DNA of 14,466 nucleotides from contig JBEGTL010000164.1 of assembly GCA_041179425.1 (NCBI GenBank), positions 1 through 14,466 of the forward strand. Reading direction: 5' to 3'. Under the pieces are notes generated by a model, which was not told the DNA's origin, ran no database searches, and saw nothing but the letters and a program-made list of their open reading frames with translations. Shown one piece after another: positions 8,429 to 14,466 of this stretch (positions are counted from its first letter, which is position 1; each line of letters starts with the position of its first letter). The stretch is from DASUME01 sp041179425. Lineage in GTDB: Bacteria; Myxococcota_A; Polyangia; Polyangiales; DASUME01. The position numbers and the translations under genes were made by a program.

Positions 8429-8508
8429 GGTGCTCCGCCTGCGGCTTCGAACCCGTTGCCTCGACCCGAAGAGCCGGGCCTCATTTGTTGGGAGACACGC
8501 CGCGTTTC

Positions 8509-10002
<1,494 letters not shown>

Positions 10003-10011
10003 TTTGAAGAG

Positions 10012-11739
10012 CTAGATACGCTCAGAGTCGGTAGCGTTGGCGGTCTGCTCCTGCCGCTGCTCGATGGCCTCTCCCACCTGGCGAGCAACCTCTTCATCGC
10101 TAGCGTCACCCTCAGGCACAGGCAGAGGTGCTTCGCCGCGTTCCTTCGCGTCTTGCCACGGGTAGCGGATGCGGTGGTGGTTCATCTTCACCAGCATGTC
10201 GACCAGACGCTTCGAGATGACCCGCAGGTCTTCTACCGTCAGACCCGAGTCATCGAGCTGACCCTGTCGCAGCTTCACGAACAAGATGCGGTTGACCATC
10301 TCCTCGAACTTCTCGCGCTCGGGCGGGTCGATGGTGCGCGAGGCGGCTTCGATGGCGTCGATCAGCATCAAGATCGCCGTCTCTTTGGTGCGCGGCCGCA
10401 TGCCCGGGTAACGAAAGAAGCTCTCGCCGAGCGCCTTGGGATTCCCCTGCGCCAGACACTTGTGCCAGAAGTACTCGATCACGCTGGTGCCGTGGTGCGT
10501 GTACGCGAACTCGACCACCGGCTCGGGCGTGCGGCCTCCGCGCAAGATGCGCGCGCCCTCCACGACGTGCGCCATGATCGCGTCGGCACTCACGTCCGGG
10601 TCGAGGCCCTCGTGCGGGGATGGCTCGCCAGGGTCGAGGTTCTCGATGAAGTACTTGCTCTGACAGGTCTTGCCGAGGTCGTGATAGTACGCGCCGACGC
10701 GCGTCAGCAGGGCATCGGCGCCGATGGACGACGCGGCTGCCTCGGCCAGGTTGGCCATCGCGCGCGCGTGCTCCCACGAGCCCGGAGCTTCGCGCGCCAT
10801 CTTCTGCAGCAGGGGCTGCGACAAGTCGGCCAGGTCGAGCAGACGTGCGCGCGACACCGTGCCCAAGAGGCGTCCGATGGGGCCCTGCAAGAACACACCG
10901 AGCATCGCCGCCACCAAGCCACCGATGGCGCCGCTGAGGATGTCGGACTGGTACAGCGCACGGAAGTCGCCGCGCAGCCACAGGCCGCCGCGTACCAACA
11001 TGTTGGCGGCAATCACCAGCGTGGCGCTGGCCAGCGCTGCGGCGGCGCCCGCGGTGACCAGGTCGAAGGAGCGGCGACGCACACGCAGGGCGAGGTTGAT
11101 GGTGAAGCTGCTGGCCAGGTAGGGCAGCAGGTATTCGAGGCGGTAGTCGACCAGCGAGGCGGTCAGGAAGCTGGCGGCAACACCCATCATGAATGCGGTG
11201 CGGCGGTCGAGGTAGAACGCGACCCACAGCGAGAGGGCGGCCACGGGCAGGGCGAACGCGCTGATGGTGGTCAGCAGCAGCACCAGCTTGGCCACCGCCA
11301 TGAACGAGACCGTCAGCGAGAGCAGCCCGACTTGGGTGCGCAGCAGCGTGCCGTAGCTGGGCGCGAAGCGTCGACAGTACGTCACCATCATGATGGAGAT
11401 GAGGAAGTAGATGAACCACGAGCCAAACAGCGTGGTCAGCCGCACCGGGCGCCGCGCGCTCTCGTAGAGCGTGACGTACTCGCCGAGCGTGCGGTCGTGC
11501 ACCGCCGCACCGCGCGCGATGACCGGTGCCACCCGCACGAGGTGGTGCTCGCCCTGCGCGTCGGTGGTGCGCATGGCGACGGGCGGCAGACGCAACGTGA
11601 CCGGTGCGCTGACCTCGGGGCTCACGCGCAGCGGCTCGAAGAAGGTCTCGGCCACGCTGATGATCGTGAGCAGCGTGGCGACCACGGCGCTCAGGACAAA
11701 GCCCGCGCGCGGGCCGGCGATCAGTCGCGTGCGCAGCAT
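10012..11739 (-). CDS. PgpH-like 7TM-HD phosphohydrolase, short extracytoplasmic domain
   Basis: A 575-residue membrane protein. A first helix (14-30) is followed by about 70 extracytoplasmic residues (31-101). A block of seven helices follows (about 103-121, 134-155, 157-176, 181-198, 203-218, 228-248, 265-285), then a cytoplasmic HD domain (about 310-520). HD residues include H324 in SWEH, H353-D354 in YYHDLGK, H391 in AHVVEG, H415-H416 in THHGT and D461. YFIENL at 363-368 and FRYPG at 442-446 are typical of PgpH. Listeria PgpH is a c-di-AMP phosphodiesterase, so the same reaction is inferred; c-di-AMP synthesis is not encoded here. PgpH proteins run near 700 residues, and the missing length falls in the extracytoplasmic sensor. 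The start at 11739 lacks a Shine-Dalgarno. The tail after 530 is acidic and Gln-rich. Confidence 0.9.
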   Translation of the reverse strand: MLRTRLIAGPRAGFVLSAVVATLLTIISVAETFFEPLRVSPEVSAPVTLRLPPVAMRTTDAQGEHHLVRVAPVIARGAAVHDRTLGEYVTLYESARRPVRLTTLFGSWFIYFLISIMMVTYCRRFAPSYGTLLRTQVGLLSLTVSFMAVAKLVLLLTTISAFALPVAALSLWVAFYLDRRTAFMMGVAASFLTASLVDYRLEYLLPYLASSFTINLALRVRRRSFDLVTAGAAAALASATLVIAANMLVRGGLWLRGDFRALYQSDILSGAIGGLVAAMLGVFLQGPIGRLLGTVSRARLLDLADLSQPLLQKMAREAPGSWEHARAMANLAEAAASSIGADALLTRVGAYYHDLGKTCQSKYFIENLDPGEPSPHEGLDPDVSADAIMAHVVEGARILRGGRTPEPVVEFAYTHHGTSVIEYFWHKCLAQGNPKALGESFFRYPGMRPRTKETAILMLIDAIEAASRTIDPPEREKFEEMVNRILFVKLRQGQLDDSGLTVEDLRVISKRLVDMLVKMNHHRIRYPWQDAKERGEAPLPVPEGDASDEEVARQVGEAIEQRQEQTANATDSERI

Positions 11740-11751
11740 GTACCAGTCGAA

Positions 11752-11844
11752 GCGCGCGGTGGTTCCGCGCGCGGTTCAAAGCGCGCCGTCGGGCGCGCGA
11801 GCGAAACACGATGAGCTAGCAAAGCGCGCGGTTCTTCCGCGCGC
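11752..11844. repeat. Three GC-rich hairpins between divergent genes, two with identical arms
   Basis: Hairpin A: GCGCGCGG (11752-11759), loop TGGTT, CCGCGCGC (11765-11772). Hairpin B: GCGCGCC (11781-11787), loop GTCG, GGCGCGC (11792-11798). Hairpin C: GCGCGCGG (11824-11831), loop TTCTT, CCGCGCGC (11837-11844). A and C share both arms and the flanking AAG, differing in only two loop bases; they start 72 bases apart. The cluster lies just upstream of the PgpH-like start and about 120 bases before the glycosyltransferase. It could be a repeated operator or a REP-like element. No T-run follows, so terminators are unlikely. Confidence 0.7.
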
Positions 11845-11964
11845 GAGCAGAGAAGCGAGCGGTGAAGGTCGAGCAGCGCACACGTCACCATGGCCCCGAG
11901 GCTAGTGCTGGACGTCTCCGCTTTCAAGAAGCCCACATGCTGGACCGGGGTGGAGCTGACGCTC

Positions 11965-13428
11965 ATGCACGTTAGTATCGCTCCCTCGATGGTCTCGATG
12001 CGTCATGTCGCGCTTCCCCTTGCCGCGCTTCTGCTGACTACACTAGGGGCCGCTGCTTGGCCGTTCACCGTCGACGACGCCTTCATCGTGGCGCGCTACG
12101 CGACACGGATCGCGCAGGGATTGGGCTACTCCTACGAGCCCGGCGTCCGCTCGGACGGTGTCACCGGGCCGCTCTGGTTGCTGCCACTGGTGCTGGCAGC
12201 GCGGCTCGGCTTGGCACCCGTGACAGTGGCCAAGTGGCTCTCTCTGGTCGCAGGGACGATTGCGGTAACCCTCGTGATCGCTCGCACCAATCGGGCGGCT
12301 GGGGGCCGACATTCCTCATGGATCGTCGTTCTCGTCGCTTGCAGCTCGATCTCGCTGGTCGCTTGGTCGGTCGCGGGACTCGAGACGGGAGTGGCCACGC
12401 TGTGCGCGACGCTGCTCGCCTTGGAGTCCACTGCACGTCCGGCGGGGCGTGGTTTCGTCGCGGGGATGTGCCTGGCCGCCCTGGCGTGGCTTCGACCCGA
12501 GCTGCTTCCATTTGGGGCTGCACTCGGGGTTGCACTCGCGTGGCGCGACCGGCGGAGCGGCGCCCTGCTGGTGAGCTTGGGGCTACTGGGGCTGGTCTCG
12601 GTGGCTACCTTTCGTTTTTCTCTTTTTGATCACTGGCTGCCCATGAGCGCGAGCGCCAAGCCGCCGCTGCTCGGCCCCGGCCTCGACTACGTCGGGAGCG
12701 CACTCCTTCGGCCACGCTCGCTGGTGCTGGTCATCCTGCTCGGGCTCGCGAGCGTGCGAGGCGGAACCTCCTGTCGCGTGCTGGTGTTCGCGCTCGTCGT
12801 TCACGCCTCTGCAGTTGTGCTCGTGGGTGGCGATTGGATGCCGAGCCGCCGGCTGTTTGCACCCGTGGTGCCCACGCTCGCGCTCGCCCTCGGGCTTGGC
12901 CTGCGCAACACCTGGCTGCGTCGACCCAAGCTCCTGTTGGTGCTGTGTAGCGCGCTGGCGGTCACCAGCGCGCTCGAGCTGATCCCGGAGCTGCGTGCGC
13001 TGCGCGCTGCGGGAGAGCTCCAAAAGCGGCAGATTCCTGCGCTCTCCGCACTGATCTGTCGGGCACGAGGGCCCGTCGCACTGATCGATCTCGGGGCGCT
13101 GTCGTACGCGTGTCCCGAGCAGATCTTTGTCGACCTGGGCGGCCTTACCGAGCCCAACATCGCCTACGCGCGGGGCGCCCACCTCGACAAGCTCGTCGAC
13201 GAAGCGTGGCTGCGCGCTCGTGCACCCGGCATGGTGGTGCTGCACAGCCGAGACCGACCGCGCGTTGACGCACAGCACAACCTTCGTTGGTTCGCCGGTT
13301 ATCCCGTCGAGCGACGTGTGCTCGGATTCGTGTGGATGCGCGACTACCAAGTGCAGCACATTTTTGCGTACGCGCCCGCGTACTACTACGTGCTGCTGGT
13401 TCCGCGCGCGCCCCCTCTTTCTCACTAG
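11965..13428 (+). CDS. GT-C type membrane glycosyltransferase
   Basis: A 487-residue polytopic inner-membrane protein with many hydrophobic helices and a soluble C-terminal part from about 350. The GT-C catalytic signature sits after the first helix: FTVDDAF with D37-D38, then RYATRIAQGLGYSYEPG and a G-T-x-PLW turn. A second conserved motif, GGDWMPSRRLFAP, lies near 288-300. This resembles AftB-like and related lipid-phosphosugar-dependent glycosyltransferases, which move sugars onto envelope polymers or proteins on the periplasmic side. Donor and acceptor are unknown. Several starts are possible. ATG 11965 is preferred because GGAG lies nine bases upstream; ATG 11989 or 11998 would follow a TAGTAT (11973-11978) at very short leader length. 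The frame is open further to 11890 without support. It faces away from the PgpH-like gene; yqgE follows after 145 bases. Confidence 0.82.
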   Translation: MHVSIAPSMVSMRHVALPLAALLLTTLGAAAWPFTVDDAFIVARYATRIAQGLGYSYEPGVRSDGVTGPLWLLPLVLAARLGLAPVTVAKWLSLVAGTIAVTLVIARTNRAAGGRHSSWIVVLVACSSISLVAWSVAGLETGVATLCATLLALESTARPAGRGFVAGMCLAALAWLRPELLPFGAALGVALAWRDRRSGALLVSLGLLGLVSVATFRFSLFDHWLPMSASAKPPLLGPGLDYVGSALLRPRSLVLVILLGLASVRGGTSCRVLVFALVVHASAVVLVGGDWMPSRRLFAPVVPTLALALGLGLRNTWLRRPKLLLVLCSALAVTSALELIPELRALRAAGELQKRQIPALSALICRARGPVALIDLGALSYACPEQIFVDLGGLTEPNIAYARGAHLDKLVDEAWLRARAPGMVVLHSRDRPRVDAQHNLRWFAGYPVERRVLGFVWMRDYQVQHIFAYAPAYYYVLLVPRAPPLSH

Positions 13429-13539
13429 TCGCAAGCAGAATCGCAGCGCCCACGCGCGCCACTCGCGACAGTACGGAGGGGTTGCTGTCAAGCACCGATC
13501 AGCCAGTGTGCAGGCCGCAGTACGATGCGGAAATCTTCG

Positions 13540-13567
13540 TTGGCAGAGCGCTCAGATTTGGCACCAT
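13540..13567 (+). promoter_or_regulatory. Weak promoter candidate for yqgE, leaderless geometry
   Basis: TTGGCA (13540-13545), a 16-base spacer ending in TGG, and CACCAT (13562-13567), followed by six bases and ATG 13574. The -10 is a poor match (three of six) though it has an extended TGn. TTGGCA recurs at 13558-13563. No Shine-Dalgarno is visible before this start. Confidence 0.22.
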
Positions 13568-13573
13568 AGACGT

Positions 13574-14140
13574 ATGTCGTCGTCTCTCGCTCCTGGCTTC
13601 CTGGTCGCGGCTCCTGTTTTGCGCGACCCCAACTTCTTGGGCACCGTCGTGTTGATGGTGGAGCACTCGGGCGAAGGGGCGCTCGGTTTCGTGGTGAATC
13701 GTTTGGCGAGTGCGAGTCTGCGCAAGATCCTCACGCAGCTGGGCGTGGGAGAGATTGTGGTGGAGCACGAGGTGCCGGTGATGATTGGCGGTCCGGTGTC
13801 GCCGGAGACGGGCTGGATCGTGTTCGAGGCGAGCGGTGCCGAGGAGCCGCGTGAAGATGTGTTGATGGTGACCGAGGCACTCGGGGTGAGCGCGTCGAAG
13901 CAGTTTTTGCTCGACTCGGTACAGGGTAAAGAATCGGGTCGGGCGATGCTGGTGCAGGGCTACGCGGGCTGGGGGCCTGGGCAGCTGGAGGCTGAGCTGC
14001 GGCAGGGGATTTGGATCCCGGTGGACTTGGATTCTCGGGTGTTGTTCGACACTCCTTCTGATGAGCGGTGGAGTGCTGCTCTGGCTGTCCTCGGGGTTCA
14101 TCCCGCTAGTCTTCCTAATCAGCAGGTTGCTCAGGCCTAA
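13574..14140 (+). CDS. yqgE: YqgE / UPF0301 (AlgH family) protein
   Basis: A complete 188-residue protein, the normal family length. Family landmarks are LAPGFLVAAPVLRDPNF (5-21), VVLMVEH (25-31) with GALGFVVNR (35-43), the GGPV motif near 72-75, and QGYAGWGPGQLEAEL (131-145), which is the strongest signature. UPF0301 proteins form a compact alpha/beta fold of unknown biochemical role; the name AlgH comes from an early Pseudomonas study. The start at 13574 matches the conserved N-terminus; the frame stays open far upstream inside the glycosyltransferase gene, which is a high-GC artefact. It may be co-transcribed with the glycosyltransferase or have its own start. Codons near the 3' end turn T-rich in third position. 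Confidence 0.93.
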   Translation: MSSSLAPGFLVAAPVLRDPNFLGTVVLMVEHSGEGALGFVVNRLASASLRKILTQLGVGEIVVEHEVPVMIGGPVSPETGWIVFEASGAEEPREDVLMVTEALGVSASKQFLLDSVQGKESGRAMLVQGYAGWGPGQLEAELRQGIWIPVDLDSRVLFDTPSDERWSAALAVLGVHPASLPNQQVAQA

Positions 14141-14229
14141 CTGGTGGGCCGCACCTCGCACTGACGGCGGCGGCCACTGCTTGCTCTTCTCCACGGTGGC
14201 GCTGTAGATCGTTGTGGCCGGCCGCCTGC

Positions 14230-14280
14230 GGGGAGCATGTCTCCGTGCTCGCAAAGCCTGCGCGCGCAGACACGCTCCCC
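14230..14280. repeat. Long inverted repeat, 13-base arms with one mismatch
   Basis: GGGGAGCATGTCT (14230-14242) pairs with AGACACGCTCCCC (14268-14280) at twelve of thirteen positions, with an A-C mismatch on the plus strand that is a G-T wobble on the minus strand. The 25-base centre ends on a 12-base palindrome CTGCGCGCGCAG (14258-14269) that competes with the 3' arm. It could be a REP-like element or structured RNA. Confidence 0.55.
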
Positions 14281-14290
14281 TCCGGCGCAA

Positions 14291-14314
14291 ACCGATTCGC
14301 AAGAGCGAATCGGT
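14291..14314. repeat. Perfect 10-bp hairpin with AAGA loop
   Basis: ACCGATTCGC (14291-14300), loop AAGA (14301-14304), GCGAATCGGT (14305-14314). No T-run follows on either strand. It shares its exact loop with the dyad at 14431-14466. Confidence 0.7.
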
Positions 14315-14373
14315 CGGGCACACCCTCTCCTCGACGGGCTCCGTTGTGCCGGGCCGAAGACGTGCTCTGCGCA

Positions 14374-14407
14374 GGGTGGGGTGGGCGTCCATCCTTTTTG
14401 TTTTTTT
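14374..14407 (+). terminator. Candidate intrinsic terminator after yqgE
   Basis: GGGTGG (14374-14379), a nine-base loop and CCATCC (14389-14394) form six pairs including one G-U, followed directly by five T, a G and seven T (14395-14407). The T-run is the clearest in the window. The stem is weak and lies about 235 bases past the yqgE stop, so the fit is moderate. Confidence 0.35.
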
Positions 14408-14430
14408 GGCGAGAAGTGCCAGAGCGCGTT

Positions 14431-14466
14431 GGGTGTGGAAAGACTGAAGACAGTCTTTCCACACCC
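14431..14466. repeat. Perfect 16-bp inverted repeat at the window end, loop AAGA
   Basis: GGGTGTGGAAAGACTG (14431-14446), loop AAGA (14447-14450), CAGTCTTTCCACACCC (14451-14466). All sixteen positions pair and the second arm ends on the last base of the window. It could be a bidirectional terminator whose T-run lies outside, a repeat element, or a foldback assembly end. Confidence 0.75.

Larger units (their letters stand above)
14141..14466. other. Gene-free 326-base tail, rich in inverted repeats
   Basis: I see no credible gene. Frames are open on both strands but are Arg/Ala/His-rich, and both strands give near-identical peptides around 14230-14280 because the DNA is an inverted repeat. 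Just after yqgE an imperfect dyad (14144-14152 with 14170-14177, one bulged G) is followed by a mildly T-rich stretch and might be a weak terminator. Three clearer dyads and a T-rich run are listed separately. A repeat-rich intergenic region is the best description. Confidence 0.6.

Noticed and set aside
10153..11814. Plus-strand 553-residue frame opposite the PgpH-like gene
   Set aside because: It is the antisense of a gene with an intact HD motif set, and its composition (Arg, His, Gln) is typical of antisense shadows.
12583..13491. Minus-strand 302-residue frame opposite the glycosyltransferase gene
   Set aside because: No domain; the sense strand has membrane helices and GT-C motifs.
13499..14464. 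Minus-strand 321-residue frame across yqgE and the repeat tail
   Set aside because: It runs antisense through yqgE and continues through inverted repeats; the sequence is low in hydrophobics and carries no recognisable motif.

Overview
The window is 14.5 kb of dense, high-GC DNA. Third codon positions are mostly G or C and nearly every reading frame stays open, as in a large-genome soil or sediment bacterium. The gene set points to the Myxococcota (former Deltaproteobacteria, Polyangia-like): an FHA-GGDEF cyclase, a REC-GAF-HD-GYP phosphodiesterase, a 7TM-HD (PgpH-type) protein, a multi-LysM lytic transglycosylase, and a MoxR ATPase behind a long coiled-coil membrane protein. This placement comes from gene content and base composition, not from a phylogenetic marker.

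Layout, left to right. Positions 1-6414, minus strand: a run transcribed right to left. It contains an MltD-like lytic transglycosylase (6414-4267), moeA (4233-3013), a 636-residue membrane and coiled-coil protein (2924-1014) and a MoxR-type AAA+ ATPase (1017-10). The last two overlap by four bases (ATGA). A further ATG just past the moxR stop suggests the cluster continues off the left edge. Positions 6415-6656 hold a possible 53-residue Cys-containing small protein on the plus strand. Positions 6657-8266, minus: an FHA-GGDEF diguanylate cyclase and, upstream of it, a CPBP-family intramembrane protease. Positions 8267-8508 are a divergent control region rich in dyad symmetry. Positions 8509-10002, plus: REC-GAF-HD-GYP. 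It converges on the PgpH-like gene (11739-10012, minus) with nine bases between the stop codons. Positions 11740-11964 are a second divergent region, with three short GC hairpins, two of them sharing identical arms. Positions 11965-14140, plus: a GT-C type membrane glycosyltransferase, then yqgE (UPF0301). Positions 14141-14466 are non-coding and packed with inverted repeats, ending in a perfect 16-bp dyad on the last base of the window.

How the genes may work together. Three of the ten well-supported genes belong to nucleotide second-messenger families: one predicted c-di-GMP synthase with an intact inhibitory site, one c-di-GMP hydrolase under receiver control, and one HD protein of the c-di-AMP phosphodiesterase class. 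The neighbours act at or in the envelope: lytic transglycosylase, CPBP protease, GT-C glycosyltransferase and MoxR partner. A link between signalling and envelope remodelling is a reasonable inference, but nothing in the sequence proves it. Four genes without a clear Shine-Dalgarno (coiled-coil gene, transglycosylase, CPBP protease, yqgE) have a -10-like hexamer exactly six bases before the start codon, suggesting leaderless transcription. I see no tRNA, rRNA, CRISPR array, transposase or integrase.
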